DNA of 64,000 bases from an uncultured Flavobacteriaceae bacterium (GCA_905479095.1 CAJQLD010000023.1:1-64000); one strand, 5' to 3'. Shown: positions 51,119-62,358, counted from the first letter of the stretch. Program-made: numbers and translations. Notes: generated by a model not told the origin, from the sequence alone.

Positions 51119-51785
51119 TTTTTTAGGACCCATTTTAGCAGTCGTTTTTGGGGTTACAATTGTACTTCTGTATAGAAAATCTAAGCCATTAAATTTAAAA
51201 TTATTTTTAGCATTTAGTGGAGCGTTTTTACTTTCCACAACCATATTTGAATTACTACCACAAGTATATAGTCACCTAGAAACAAAACGTATTGGGGTCT
51301 TTATAATGGGGGGGATTTTATTACAAATACTTTTAGAGTTTTATTCAAAAGGCGCTGAGCATGGGCATTTACATCACGACGATTCTAAAGATAGATTTCC
51401 TTGGTTTTTGTTTATTAGTCTTGGAATTCATGCTTTTTTTGAAGGGTTTCCTTTAAAGGATCACCACACTATCATTATTGGTGTGATTATTCATAAAATT
51501 CCAATCGCGATTTTAATCACTACCTTTTTACTTAAATCAAAGCTACCAAAGTTTCAAGTCGTTTTATTTTTAATCGTGTTTACGCTTATGACTCCCTTAG
51601 GTTCGTTAGCAGCGGAATACCTTAGTATATCTCCCAACGTGTTTTATAGTGTAAATGCAGTGGTTGTAGGGATGTTTTTTCATATCTCGACCATCATTTT
51701 ATTTGAAAGTAGTGAAGGTCATCATTTTAATTTGAACAAAATTCTAATGATTATAAGTGCTGTTGTTTTAGCATATTTCATATAA
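51111..51785 (+). CDS. ZIP-family metal transporter
   Basis: Multiple TMs, HGHLHHDD loop, GIHAFFEGFPL, HKIPIAILI. Confidence 0.85.
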   Translation: MISFLGPILAVVFGVTIVLLYRKSKPLNLKLFLAFSGAFLLSTTIFELLPQVYSHLETKRIGVFIMGGILLQILLEFYSKGAEHGHLHHDDSKDRFPWFLFISLGIHAFFEGFPLKDHHTIIIGVIIHKIPIAILITTFLLKSKLPKFQVVLFLIVFTLMTPLGSLAAEYLSISPNVFYSVNAVVVGMFFHISTIILFESSEGHHFNLNKILMIISAVVLAYFI

Positions 51786-51789
51786 AATC

Positions 51790-52218
51790 ATGTTTAGTAA
51801 AAATGAAGCGAAACGATTAAGACAAGAGTTTTGGATTAGTTTTGGAAAGTCATTCCCTACAAATTGGATTCTCTATAACACTAAAGTAAAAGGGCTCAGT
51901 TTCAAATTTCATTTTGACACCAAAATTGCCTACGTTGCATTGTGTATTGATATGAATCCAATCAAACAACAAGCGTATTGGGATAAAATAATCTCTCACA
52001 AATCGATCTTAGAAACCGACTTTTTACCAGGGGTAATTTTTGATCCTTTTTTCGAGCTTTCAGAAGATAAAATAATATCAGTAGTTTACTTACCTATAAA
52101 GGCAAAGGTTTCCATACATGACAAATCTACTTGGAGAGATACGATGGAATTCTTAAATAATTCCATGCTTAAGTTTGAAGCGTTTTATACTGTATATGAA
52201 AATACGATTAAGATTTGA
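51790..52218 (+). CDS. DUF4268-family protein
   Basis: MFSKNEAKRLRQEFWISFGKSF, KGLSFKFHFD. Confidence 0.8.
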   Translation: MFSKNEAKRLRQEFWISFGKSFPTNWILYNTKVKGLSFKFHFDTKIAYVALCIDMNPIKQQAYWDKIISHKSILETDFLPGVIFDPFFELSEDKIISVVYLPIKAKVSIHDKSTWRDTMEFLNNSMLKFEAFYTVYENTIKI

Positions 52219-52233
52219 GTCTTAATCGTATTT
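52200..52233 (+). terminator. Intrinsic terminator overlapping the 3' end of the DUF4268 gene
   Basis: AAATACGATTAAGA-TTTGAG-TCTTAATCGTATTT, perfect 14-bp stem, stop codon TGA inside the loop. Confidence 0.75.
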
Positions 52234-52442
52234 AGTAGGTATAAAATAAATGGGGCAAAAAAGTCTAATTAATCTAAAATTCTTTAAACAAATCTTGTGA
52301 TTTATTTCATTTCAAAATAACAGCAATTAGTTCAGAGTAAAAAGTATTAAGTAACGAACGGACGTTTTACGTAACAAGCGGTTTGTAATGTGTTATAAAC
52401 GGTGTTGGGGGGTTTTTAAAATCCGCTGTTTTTATGACAATC

Positions 52443-53111
52443 TTAAGGTTTCCACTCTTCAGAAAGCTCATATAAGTCGAATTTATTAAAGGATTTCTGA
52501 TATTCGAGTCGGCCATTTTGGAATTGCCGCTGTAAAATATCTTCTATCAAATAATCTTCTTCGGAAGTTAAAGGGTCAAAAGGAATCTTTAAAGAAATAT
52601 CAAATAATAGAGCGGTATTATTATACCAAAAGGCGCGCCAACCACTCCGAAGTGTTTTAATTAAATCAAAGGCGGTTTCACCAGTTTGTCGGTGGATTAA
52701 TTTAATTAAAATTTGACCTTCTGTTTTGGTGAATTTCTTTAGTTTTTCGGAAAATTCATCTTCTATAAACTTTTGAATTAAGCGTGTATATTTTTTACGT
52801 TTCCGTTTGCTTTTAAGGGTTATCATGCGCGCATTCATAGTTTCTAATCGTTCGGATGCTAATTTTGCGTACGGATAAACTTTGATCGTTTTACGTTGTA
52901 AAATTAAATAACGACGTCTCGATTTTGAATCCGATATTTTTAACTTTGGAAGAATGTAAACTTCATTTAAAGCAATTGAATTATTGGTAATGGTATCACC
53001 AACAATAACTAAAAATTCATCAGAAATCGAATCATTTTCTATAGGCAGCGCCTGCCCATAAATGAGCACTGGTAACCAAAAAAATATATAATAAATCCAC
53101 TTCATATACAT
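52443..53111 (-). CDS. DUF4294-family secreted protein
   Basis: Signal peptide; SRRRYLILQRKTIKVYPYAKLASERL, LIHRQTGETAFDLIKTLRSGWRAFWYN. Confidence 0.85.
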   Translation of the reverse strand: MYMKWIYYIFFWLPVLIYGQALPIENDSISDEFLVIVGDTITNNSIALNEVYILPKLKISDSKSRRRYLILQRKTIKVYPYAKLASERLETMNARMITLKSKRKRKKYTRLIQKFIEDEFSEKLKKFTKTEGQILIKLIHRQTGETAFDLIKTLRSGWRAFWYNNTALLFDISLKIPFDPLTSEEDYLIEDILQRQFQNGRLEYQKSFNKFDLYELSEEWKP

Positions 53112-53205
53112 GTAAACAACTGCAATTTCAAATTTACAAAATATGCCTTAATCTATGTGTGATTATCATTCATAATTGTTATTTTTAACCAAAATTAAAC
53201 TCAAA

Positions 53206-54294
53206 ATGGCACAAAAAACGATTCTTGATAAAAAATCACTTACCTTTTTAGAAGACTACCTCAACAATGCAGCCCCAACAGGCTATGAATGGGATGGTCA
53301 AAAACTATGGATGGACTATTTAAAACCCTATGTTGATACATTTATTACGGATACCTATGGAACCGCAGTGGGTGTCATTAATCCAGATGCACCATTTAAA
53401 GTGGTGATTGAAGGTCATGCCGATGAAATTTCATGGTATGTCAATTATATTTCTGATGATGGTTTAATTTATGTCATCCGAAATGGCGGAAGTGATCATC
53501 AAATAGCACCCAGTAAAATTGTAAATATTCATACCAAAAAGGGCATTGTAAAAGGCGTTTTTGGATGGCCAGCAATTCATACACGTAGTGCTGCAAAAGA
53601 ACAAGCTCCAAAACCGGATAATATTTTTATTGATATCGGATGTAAAACCAAAGAAGCGGTCGATGAACTTGGCGTTCATGTTGGTTGTGTGATTACCTAT
53701 CCAGATACCTTTCATGTACTTAACAAAGATCATTTTGTATGTCGTGCCTTAGACAATCGAATGGGTGGATTTATGATTGCGCAAGTGGCTCGATTGTTGC
53801 ATGAAAATAAAAAAACTCTTCCTTTTGGATTGTATATAACGAATTCCGTACAAGAAGAAATCGGATTGCGTGGTGCTGAAATGATTACGCATACCATACA
53901 ACCAAATGTAGCCATTGTAACGGATGTAACCCATGACACCACCACTCCAATGATCGATAAAAAGACCCAAGGCCATTGCGAAATGGGCAAAGGGCCTGTG
54001 ATTGCATATGCACCTGCGGTTCAACAAAAATTACGTGATTTAATCACAGAAACAGCCGAAGCGCATAAAATCCCGTTCCAACGTGCCGCACTTTCGAGAG
54101 CGACTGGAACTGATACGGATGCCTTTGCTTATAGTAATGGTGGTGTTGCTTCTGCACTAATTTCATTACCATTACGATACATGCATACAACTGTAGAAAT
54201 GGTTCACAGAGATGATGTTGAGAATGTCATTAAAATGATTTATGAAACCTTATTAAATATCAAAGACGGTGAAACGTTTAGTTATTTTAACTAA
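53206..54294 (+). CDS. M42-family metallopeptidase
   Basis: EGHADEISWYV, ALDNRMGGFM, SVQEEIGLRGAEM, TGTDTDAFAYSNGGVASALISLPLRYMHT. Confidence 0.92.
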   Translation: MAQKTILDKKSLTFLEDYLNNAAPTGYEWDGQKLWMDYLKPYVDTFITDTYGTAVGVINPDAPFKVVIEGHADEISWYVNYISDDGLIYVIRNGGSDHQIAPSKIVNIHTKKGIVKGVFGWPAIHTRSAAKEQAPKPDNIFIDIGCKTKEAVDELGVHVGCVITYPDTFHVLNKDHFVCRALDNRMGGFMIAQVARLLHENKKTLPFGLYITNSVQEEIGLRGAEMITHTIQPNVAIVTDVTHDTTTPMIDKKTQGHCEMGKGPVIAYAPAVQQKLRDLITETAEAHKIPFQRAALSRATGTDTDAFAYSNGGVASALISLPLRYMHTTVEMVHRDDVENVIKMIYETLLNIKDGETFSYFN

Positions 54295-54300
54295 TTTTTA

Positions 54301-54849
54301 GTGGACGAATATTTAGATATCTGGAATTCTGAAGGAAAGCCAACAGGGAAAACGTGCTTAAAGGATGAAGCCCACCAAAAGGGTTGGTTTCATCCGACAG
54401 TGCATGTTTGGTTTTTTACCCCTACTCCTGCTCTTTTACTCCAAAAACGTAGTCTTACTAAAGAAACCTATCCTGGTTTTTGGGATGTTTCGGTTGCCGG
54501 ACATGTCAGTGCAGGAGAATCTATTATTGAAGGTGTGATTCGGGAGGTCAAAGAAGAAATTGGGTTAGATATTCTTGAAAAGGATTTAATTCCTCTTGAT
54601 ATCCGAAAAAACACCAATCGTTTTGATAACGGAATTATTGATTGCGAATTTCAACATGTGTATCTTGTAAAACTTGAAACAACGGTTTCTCAACTCACCA
54701 TTCAAGCGACTGAAGTGGATGCCGTTCGGCTTTTTTCTTTTGATGAACTCCAATTGTGCTGGCTTCAAAACCACCCCACATATACAATAGTTCCTGCTGA
54801 TATGACATATTACCAGTTTGTAATGGATGCGGTATTGAAAGTCCTATAA
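54301..54849 (+). CDS. NUDIX hydrolase (GTG start)
   Basis: GHVSAGESIIEGVIREVKEEIGL Nudix box. Confidence 0.9.
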   Translation: MDEYLDIWNSEGKPTGKTCLKDEAHQKGWFHPTVHVWFFTPTPALLLQKRSLTKETYPGFWDVSVAGHVSAGESIIEGVIREVKEEIGLDILEKDLIPLDIRKNTNRFDNGIIDCEFQHVYLVKLETTVSQLTIQATEVDAVRLFSFDELQLCWLQNHPTYTIVPADMTYYQFVMDAVLKVL

Positions 54850-54864
54850 ATAGCAGTAAATTTG
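54835..54864 (+). promoter_or_regulatory. Bacteroidetes-type promoter TTG-N19-TAAATTTG
   Basis: TTG 54835-54837, 19-nt spacer, TAAATTTG 54857-54864, ATG at 54869. Confidence 0.6.
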
Positions 54865-54868
54865 CGAG

Positions 54869-56068
54869 ATGCAAAACCAGCCTTCCCTCAAAATCGAATT
54901 TATAGCCATCATGGCGCTACTAATGTCACTAGTAGCATTGTCTATAGATGGGATTCTTCCCGCTCTAGCGGTTATAGGCACTGATCTAGGCGTTACAAAC
55001 ACCAAAGACCACCAATTACTCATTACCATGATTTTTTTGGGCTTAGGATTCGGTCAGGTAATATTTGGACCATTATCAGACAGTTATGGACGTAAGCCAA
55101 TCATCTATTTAGGGTTTTTAGTGTTTGCAATCGCAAGTATCATTTGTGTGAACACCAATAATTACGACGTATTAATTGCAGGGCGGATTTTACAAGGGAT
55201 TGGATTGGCATCGCCAAGAACCTTAAGCATCGCTATGATTCGGGATTCATACGAAGGTGACTATATGGCTAAAGTGATGTCGTTTATTGTAATGATTTTC
55301 ATTCTCATTCCTATCGTAGCTCCAACCCTTGGGCAGTTTTTAATGAATGCCTATAATTGGCAAGCCATTTTTAATGTACAATTAGGGCTCGGAATTTTAG
55401 TGATTTTTTGGTTTTGGAAACGACAACCCGAAACCTTAGCACTATCTAAAAGGACTCCGTTCAAAACAGCCGTACTGATTTCGGGGTTTAAAGCATTTTT
55501 TAAAGAAAAACAAGCAGTCGCATTTACGTTAATCTCTGGATTTATCACAGGATCTTTTATGGTGTACTTGAGCACAACTCAACATATTTTTGAAGTGCAA
55601 TATGGCTTAGGAGATGACTTCCCGTTGATTTTTGCGAGTTTGGCTGTGGGCGTCGGAATTGCGACCTATATTAATGGCGTGTATGTGGTCAGAGTAGGGA
55701 TGAAGCGGATCGCCTTAGTTTCCTTAGCAGCCTTTAACTTAACGTCTTTAATTTATGTCGTTTTATTTTTCAACCAATTGAATCCACCTTTATGGATCTT
55801 ATTAATCTTTTTCGCATTACAATTCTTCTCTATTGGTTTTCTATTTGGAAATCTTAGAGCTTTGGCAATGCAGCCCGTTGGGCATATCGCGGGCGTTGGA
55901 GCAGCCATCAATGGATTTATTTCAACCGTTATGGGGGTAGTCATTGCAAGCGTTATAGGCGCTTATGTAGACACAACTGTATGGCCTCTTTTTCTTGGGT
56001 TTACGGGATGTGGATTTGTGTCAATGGGAATTTTCCTTCTCATCAAACCACTAGAGCGCACGATTTAA
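54869..56068 (+). CDS. Bcr/CflA-family MFS multidrug efflux transporter
   Basis: GLGFGQVIFGPLSDSYGRKPIIYLG, GRILQGIGLASPRTLSIAMIRD. Confidence 0.9.
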   Translation: MQNQPSLKIEFIAIMALLMSLVALSIDGILPALAVIGTDLGVTNTKDHQLLITMIFLGLGFGQVIFGPLSDSYGRKPIIYLGFLVFAIASIICVNTNNYDVLIAGRILQGIGLASPRTLSIAMIRDSYEGDYMAKVMSFIVMIFILIPIVAPTLGQFLMNAYNWQAIFNVQLGLGILVIFWFWKRQPETLALSKRTPFKTAVLISGFKAFFKEKQAVAFTLISGFITGSFMVYLSTTQHIFEVQYGLGDDFPLIFASLAVGVGIATYINGVYVVRVGMKRIALVSLAAFNLTSLIYVVLFFNQLNPPLWILLIFFALQFFSIGFLFGNLRALAMQPVGHIAGVGAAINGFISTVMGVVIASVIGAYVDTTVWPLFLGFTGCGFVSMGIFLLIKPLERTI

Positions 56069-57111
56069 AACGTGCCGTTATCCACCTCTTTTATAAATTG
56101 AATCAAGCCTTCGAAATAGATTTTTTGATCGTCAAATTGTGATAAGTGACTCCCATTCGGACACAATAAAAAACGACCGTTTTGCACTTCTTCGGAAATA
56201 AATTTCATTTGTGCGGGATCCATGGTATCATGAGTGGCTCCAATACTTAAAGTCGGTACGGATATTTTGTGTAAATCGGCTTTAACATCCCACTCTTTTA
56301 AATTAGCATCGCCTTTAATTCCAAACTCACTAGGTCCTTGCATGGTGACATATACATCAGTATTGATATGTTTAAAACTACGATTTAAGGGTTCTGGCCA
56401 TTCGTCAACAGGCAAACGGATAATGTGTTTGGTGTAATAATTATTGACGACCAATTCCATATAACGTTCGTTGGTGTAATCTTCTAAATTTTCAAACGCC
56501 ATAATTTCTTCTAAAACGTCTGGATCTAATTTAGGGGCTAAGACTTCGTCTGAATACTTTTGGTAATCTGGAATCGATGGCACCATATTGGAAATAATTA
56601 ATCCTTTTAAATGTTCTTGATATTTTAGTGCATATTGCATGCCCAAAATACCACCCCAAGATTGTCCATACAAATAAAAATTATCACTCGACAATCCCAA
56701 TGCAATTCGAACCTGTTCTACTTCTTCAACAAATCGACCTAAGTCCCATAATGACAAGTCTTTAGGTTGGTCGCTATAATAAGATCCTAATTGGTCATAA
56801 TAGTAATATTCGATGCCTTCATTTGGAAAATAACCATCAAAACTTTCATAAATTTCATGTGTCATTCCGGGGCCACCATGGAGTAATAAAACCTTCATGG
56901 TTGGATTGTTTCCTACACGTTTGGTCCAAACTTTAAAATCTCCTTTGGGAGTCGAAATTGGAATCATTTTTATACCACCTAAATACTGATCGTCCTTTTG
57001 AGAACTGTCTAAGTAATCTATATTTGAAGTATTTATCGACGTTTTAAGTTCTGTTTTACAAGATAAAAATAAGACAGTAAAGAGAATCGTGTAAATTAAA
57101 TTGGTTTTCAT
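56065..57111 (-). CDS. Alpha/beta hydrolase, proline iminopeptidase family (lipoprotein)
   Basis: LFLSC lipobox, LLLHGGPGMTHEIY, YGQSWGGILGMQYAL, GSHLSQFDDQ. Confidence 0.9.
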   Translation of the reverse strand: MKTNLIYTILFTVLFLSCKTELKTSINTSNIDYLDSSQKDDQYLGGIKMIPISTPKGDFKVWTKRVGNNPTMKVLLLHGGPGMTHEIYESFDGYFPNEGIEYYYYDQLGSYYSDQPKDLSLWDLGRFVEEVEQVRIALGLSSDNFYLYGQSWGGILGMQYALKYQEHLKGLIISNMVPSIPDYQKYSDEVLAPKLDPDVLEEIMAFENLEDYTNERYMELVVNNYYTKHIIRLPVDEWPEPLNRSFKHINTDVYVTMQGPSEFGIKGDANLKEWDVKADLHKISVPTLSIGATHDTMDPAQMKFISEEVQNGRFLLCPNGSHLSQFDDQKIYFEGLIQFIKEVDNGTF

Positions 57112-57157
57112 AAAAATCTATTTTAAGTATTTAATATCTATTTAATTATTATAAAAT

Positions 57158-59059
57158 TTAAAGTGAACTTTTCATAATCGTTTCAACAACTTCAGGGTTT
57201 AATAGAGTACTGATATCTCCTAAATTTGAAGTATCCTTACTCGCGATCTTACGAAGAATCCGACGCATAATTTTACCAGAGCGCGTTTTTGGAAGTCCCG
57301 AGGTAAACTGAATTTTATCAAGCTTTGCAATCGGCCCTATTTGTTTGCTTATATATTGGTTGATTTCAGCTTTTAAAGCGTCGTTAGAATTCGCTTCATT
57401 TTTTAGGGTTACAAATCCATATAAGGCACTGCCTTTAATGTCGTGTGGATAGCCAACAATTGCCGATTCCGCGACCATTGGATGTTCATTAATCGCATCT
57501 TCAATGGGTGCGGTTCCTAAATTATGCCCTGATACAATAATTACATCATCGACACGTCCTGTTATTCGGTAGTGACCGTTTTCATCTCTCAAAGCGCCAT
57601 CACCTGTAAAATACATATTATCGTAGGCTGAAAAATAGGTCTCTTTATAGCGTTGATGATTCCCCCAAATAGTCCGCGCCATGGATGGCCATGGAAATTT
57701 GATACACAAACGTCCTTCGACCGAATTCCCATCCATCTCCTCCCCTTTTTCATCCATAAGTGTAGGTTGAATTCCTACAAATGGTAAGGTTGCAAACGTT
57801 GGTTTTCCTTCAAAACTGTTGGGGATTGGCGAAATCATAATACCGCCTGTTTCCGTTTGCCACCAAGTATCGACAATAGGACATTTTTGTTTTCCAATAT
57901 GATCATTATACCAATGCCAAGCTTCTTCGTTTATAGGTTCACCAACAGTTCCTAAAATTTTTAAAGAGGATAAATCATAGGGATCTACAACACCAAGCCC
58001 TTCTTTTGCTAAGGCTCTAATAGCAGTTGGAGCTGTATAAAACTGAGTAACTTTATGTTTGTCGATAATTGACCAGAATCGACCATAATCTGGGTAGCTA
58101 GGAACGCCTTCAAACATTACGGTCGTAGCGCCATTTAAAAGAGGTCCATACACAATATAACTGTGTCCAGTAATCCAACCGATATCGGCCGTACACCAAT
58201 ACACATCATCCGATTCGTATTGAAAAACATTTTTAAATGTATATGCAGTATAGACCATATATCCTGCGGTGGTATGCACCATGCCTTTAGGAGTTCCTGT
58301 AGAGCCAGAGGTATATAATATAAATAACGGGTCTTCTGCATCCATAACCGTCGGCTCACATTGATCAGAAGCAGCCTCTAAAAGTGGTTGCAACCAAAAA
58401 TCTCGTCCTGAGACCATCGGAATATCAGAATGAATTCGTTTGGCGACTAATACCGATTCTATTCCGTCACATTCTAAAAGTGCAGTATCCACAATCGATT
58501 TTAAGTCAATGGTCTTTGCGCCTCGATAGCCACCGTCGCTTGTAATCAGCATTTTACAATCTGAATCATTGATTCTTGTAGAAAGTGCTGTTGCTGAAAA
58601 TCCCGCAAAAACAACGGAATGAATGGCTCCAATTCGAGCACATGCCAACACAGAAATTGCAAGTTCTGGAATCATTGGTAAGTAAATACAAACACGATCC
58701 CCTTTTTGAATACCTTTTGATAGTAATACGTTGGCAAATGCATTCACACGTTTATGTAAATCTTTGTATGTAATTGCTTCGGAAGGTTTATTTGGATCAT
58801 TTGGTTCAAATAGGATCGCTGTTTTATCGCCCTGAGTTTTCAGATGACGATCGATACAATTTTCTGTAATATTCAATTTTGCGCCTTCAAACCAACTGAT
58901 TTTTGGTTTCGAGAAATCCCAATCCAACACCCGATCCCATGGACGCTTCCAAACGAAGTTATTTTTTGCGATTTCTGCCCAAAACACTTCAGGGTTTTCT
59001 GCAGAATTTATATAATTTTGATTGTAGGAGTCCCTGTTTTTGAGTTGGTATGAAATCAT
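57158..59059 (-). CDS. acs: Acetyl-CoA synthetase
   Basis: LYTSGSTGTPKGMVHTTAGY, TWWQTETGGIMISP, GRVDDVIIVSGHNLGT, KTRSGKIMRRILRKI. Confidence 0.95.
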   Translation of the reverse strand: MISYQLKNRDSYNQNYINSAENPEVFWAEIAKNNFVWKRPWDRVLDWDFSKPKISWFEGAKLNITENCIDRHLKTQGDKTAILFEPNDPNKPSEAITYKDLHKRVNAFANVLLSKGIQKGDRVCIYLPMIPELAISVLACARIGAIHSVVFAGFSATALSTRINDSDCKMLITSDGGYRGAKTIDLKSIVDTALLECDGIESVLVAKRIHSDIPMVSGRDFWLQPLLEAASDQCEPTVMDAEDPLFILYTSGSTGTPKGMVHTTAGYMVYTAYTFKNVFQYESDDVYWCTADIGWITGHSYIVYGPLLNGATTVMFEGVPSYPDYGRFWSIIDKHKVTQFYTAPTAIRALAKEGLGVVDPYDLSSLKILGTVGEPINEEAWHWYNDHIGKQKCPIVDTWWQTETGGIMISPIPNSFEGKPTFATLPFVGIQPTLMDEKGEEMDGNSVEGRLCIKFPWPSMARTIWGNHQRYKETYFSAYDNMYFTGDGALRDENGHYRITGRVDDVIIVSGHNLGTAPIEDAINEHPMVAESAIVGYPHDIKGSALYGFVTLKNEANSNDALKAEINQYISKQIGPIAKLDKIQFTSGLPKTRSGKIMRRILRKIASKDTSNLGDISTLLNPEVVETIMKSSL

Positions 59060-59179
59060 TTTTTTAAGATTTAGTGCGTAAGTTAATAAATTTTCAGATA
59101 CTCTGAGTCTTTGATTCTAAAAATACAAACTATTATATGTTAAAATTATACCCTAACTTTGCATTAAAACTAACCAATT

Positions 59180-60289
59180 TTGCAAATCAATCGTCTTTAT
59201 TTTATTGACGCTGTCAGAGCGTTTGCTATTTTAATGATGCTTCAGGGGCATTTCATTGACACGCTATTAGCCGTTGAGTTTCGAGACCCTAATAATATGG
59301 CATACAATACGTGGCGCTATTTTAGAGGGATTACAGCTCCTGTTTTTTTTACAATTTCAGGACTGATATTCACTTATTTACTTATCAAGGCGAAGGAAAA
59401 AGGAACACTGAGATACCGAATGCGTAAAGGCGTCATCCGTGGAATAATGTTGATTGGCATTGGTTATGCTCTCAGAATACCAATTTTTAAATGGTTAACA
59501 GGATCCTTTGGAACCTATTTTTTGGTGATTGATGTTTTACAGTGTATTGGACTCTCTCTAATTATGATAGTTTGTGTCTATGCAATTACTCAAAAAAAGA
59601 CTCTAATATTTTCAATGGTCATGTTGTGTTTAGGAAGCATCATATTTCTAACCGAACCACTCTATAGGAACTACGCTGCAGAAGGGGTTCCATTGGCAAT
59701 TGCCAATTATTTCACGAAAGATAACGGGTCTGTATTTACTATTATTCCATGGTTTGGATATATGGCCTACGGTGCATTTATTGCGACCTTATTTTATGGA
59801 TATTTAATTCGTCCAAAATTTAAAACTGCGATAGTTTCAGGTTTTTTTGGTGTTGGCTTTGGATTGATTTATGGATCAACACCCCTAATACATTGGCTTG
59901 CATTGCTAACTGACTGTTCACTTTTTACAGAGGTTGCCAATTATAATTATTTATTTATTCGTCTCGGGAATGTGTTGGTTCTATTTGGATTGTTTTACGC
60001 CTTAGAAACGTATTTAAAACACCCTGCTATTTTAAAGATAGGTCAAAAAACACTCTCAATTTACATTATACATTTTATCCTTCTTTATGGAAGTTTTACA
60101 GGTTGGGGACTCAACAGAATCTTTGGAAAAAATCTCACCCCACATGAAGCTATATTCGGTGCCTTTTGTTTTTTAATAACGGTGAGTCTCATCTCTATTT
60201 ATGTCATTAAAGGAAATACTCAGGTGTATGGTTTTTTTAGACAGAAAGCTTATAAGATAAAAGTTTTTATAAAGTCTTTAAATAATTAA
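59180..60289 (+). CDS. DUF1624/heparan-alpha-glucosaminide N-acetyltransferase-like membrane protein (TTG start)
   Basis: [26 protein letters not shown]; multiple TMs; TAACTTTG -7 element at 59154-59161. Confidence 0.8.
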   Translation: MQINRLYFIDAVRAFAILMMLQGHFIDTLLAVEFRDPNNMAYNTWRYFRGITAPVFFTISGLIFTYLLIKAKEKGTLRYRMRKGVIRGIMLIGIGYALRIPIFKWLTGSFGTYFLVIDVLQCIGLSLIMIVCVYAITQKKTLIFSMVMLCLGSIIFLTEPLYRNYAAEGVPLAIANYFTKDNGSVFTIIPWFGYMAYGAFIATLFYGYLIRPKFKTAIVSGFFGVGFGLIYGSTPLIHWLALLTDCSLFTEVANYNYLFIRLGNVLVLFGLFYALETYLKHPAILKIGQKTLSIYIIHFILLYGSFTGWGLNRIFGKNLTPHEAIFGAFCFLITVSLISIYVIKGNTQVYGFFRQKAYKIKVFIKSLNN

Positions 60290-61220
60290 GGACGTTCGTT
60301 TCAATTCGGGATTGAATATCGGTTACATCTGCTTTTACAAAAACTTCTCCAGTAATATTTTCGTACAATTCTATATAACGCTCACTTACGGTTGTAACAT
60401 AATCGTCACTCATCTGGGGCGCTGTCTGTCCCTCTAGACCTTGAAAATCATGACTAATTAACCATTGGCGTACAAACTCTTTGGAAAGCTGTTTTTGAGG
60501 TTCATTTGCAATTTGTCGTGCTTCATAGCCATCTGCATAAAAATATCTTGAGGAGTCAGGCGTATGAATTTCATCAATCAAAACAATTTCTCCCTGTTTA
60601 GTTTTACCAAATTCATATTTGGTATCCACTAAGATTAACCCTCTAGATGCTGCTATTTCAGATCCTCTTTGAAATAATTTCCTAGTATACTCTTCTAAAA
60701 CCAGATAATCAACTTCAGATACAATCCCGCGACTTATGATGTCTTCTCTTGAAATATCTTCATCATGATCGCCCATTTCTGCTTTTGTCGCAGGAGTGAT
60801 AAGTGGTGTTGGAAAGGCATCGTTTTCTTTTAAACCCTCGGGCATTTGGACGCCACAAAGGACTCGTTTTCTGGATGCATATTCACGAGCCGCATGACCC
60901 GACATATAACCACGTATGACCATTTCAACCTTGAACGGCTCACATAAATGACCAACAGCCACATTGGGATCGGGCGTAGCAACCAACCAATTTGGAACGA
61001 TATCGGCGGTGGCAGCCATCATTTTAGTGGCGATTTGATTAAGAATTTGACCTTTGTACGGAATGCCTTTTGGCATCACCACGTCAAATGCCGACAAGCG
61101 ATCGGTAGCCACCATCACTAATAAATCATTATTTATAGAGTAGACTTCTCTAACTTTCCCTTTGTAAAGGTTCGTTTGATTTGGGAACTTAAAATTGGTA
61201 TCGGAAATGGTATGACTCAT
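60267..61220 (-). CDS. purC: Phosphoribosylaminoimidazolesuccinocarboxamide synthase
   Basis: [51 protein letters not shown]. Confidence 0.96.
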   Translation of the reverse strand: MSHTISDTNFKFPNQTNLYKGKVREVYSINNDLLVMVATDRLSAFDVVMPKGIPYKGQILNQIATKMMAATADIVPNWLVATPDPNVAVGHLCEPFKVEMVIRGYMSGHAAREYASRKRVLCGVQMPEGLKENDAFPTPLITPATKAEMGDHDEDISREDIISRGIVSEVDYLVLEEYTRKLFQRGSEIAASRGLILVDTKYEFGKTKQGEIVLIDEIHTPDSSRYFYADGYEARQIANEPQKQLSKEFVRQWLISHDFQGLEGQTAPQMSDDYVTTVSERYIELYENITGEVFVKADVTDIQSRIETNVLNYLKTL

Positions 61221-61229
61221 GTTATTTAT

Positions 61230-62183
61230 TTAGTCTCTGTTTTCAATGTGTTTATAAGCTTCAATTACTTTTTTGACTAATTTATGACGAATTACATCTT
61301 TGTCGTCTAAGAAAATCATGCCTACGCCTTCTATGTCCTTTAATATTAGAAGGGCTTCTTTTAACCCTGAAATCGTTCGTCGTGGCAAATCAATTTGACC
61401 AGGGTCACCTGTTAAGAGGAATTTAGCATCTTTTCCCATTCGAGTTAAAAACATTTTCATTTGAGCGTGTGTTGTGTTCTGACCTTCATCTAAAATAACA
61501 AAAGCATGATCCAATGTACGGCCTCTCATAAAAGCTAATGGTGCAATTTGAATCGTACCATTTTCGATATAACTTTCTAATTTTTCAGGAGGAATCATAT
61601 CTCTTAATGCATCATATAACGGTTGCATGTAAGGGTCTAGTTTTTCTTTTAAATCTCCAGGTAAAAATCCGAGGTTCTCCCCTGCTTCTACGGCTGGCCG
61701 GGTCAGAATTATTCGTTTAACTTCTTTGTTTTTAAGAGCTCTTACAGCCAAGGCAACCCCTGTATAGGTTTTACCAGTTCCTGCAGGCCCAATGGCAAAC
61801 ACCATGTCGTTGTCCCGAACACTATCAACCAATTTACGTTGATTAGCCGTTTGTGCTTTTATTAAGCGGCCATTCACTCCGTGCACAATGACATCACCAC
61901 TTTTTTTAGACGTTTCATAATCTTTTTTAGAGTGACTTGTGAGAACACGTTCAATCATGTTATCATCCAATTTATTGTATTTTTCGAAATGACTTAACAA
62001 CATTTTTAGGCGTTTGTCAAATTCTACGAGCATATCATCATCACCAAAAGCTGTAATTTTAGTGCCTCGAGCAACAATTTTCAACTTCGGAAAAAAGGTT
62101 TTTATAAGGGCTATATTTTTATTTTGAGGTCCAAAAAACTCTTTGGGAGTAATATCTGTTAATTCAATAATTAGTTCGTTCAA
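61230..62183 (-). CDS. phoH: PhoH-family ATPase
   Basis: FAIGPAGTGKTYTGVALAV, RPAVEAGENLGFLPGDLKEKLDPYMQPLYDAL, DEGQNTTHAQMKMFLTRMG. Confidence 0.95.
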   Translation of the reverse strand: MNELIIELTDITPKEFFGPQNKNIALIKTFFPKLKIVARGTKITAFGDDDMLVEFDKRLKMLLSHFEKYNKLDDNMIERVLTSHSKKDYETSKKSGDVIVHGVNGRLIKAQTANQRKLVDSVRDNDMVFAIGPAGTGKTYTGVALAVRALKNKEVKRIILTRPAVEAGENLGFLPGDLKEKLDPYMQPLYDALRDMIPPEKLESYIENGTIQIAPLAFMRGRTLDHAFVILDEGQNTTHAQMKMFLTRMGKDAKFLLTGDPGQIDLPRRTISGLKEALLILKDIEGVGMIFLDDKDVIRHKLVKKVIEAYKHIENRD

Positions 62184-62358
62184 AGGGGTATACTGTTTAG
62201 TTAGTTTATGATTTCGTATGAAGTTATAAAAGTAGTGACAATTTAGTATAATATTTAGGACTGTTAATAAAATTTTAAAACAAAAAATATGTAAGTTTGT
62301 ATATCTTAAACGATCAAGTTTTTGAATACATTATTAAACAATTCAATACGTTGCGCCA

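Noticed and set aside
52319-52440. Repeat-like intergenic stretch (ACGTTTTACGT; AGCGG...CCGCT; CGGTGTTGGGGGG)
   Set aside because: Only weak imperfect pairings and a single copy in the window; cannot be supported as an element without a genome-wide search.
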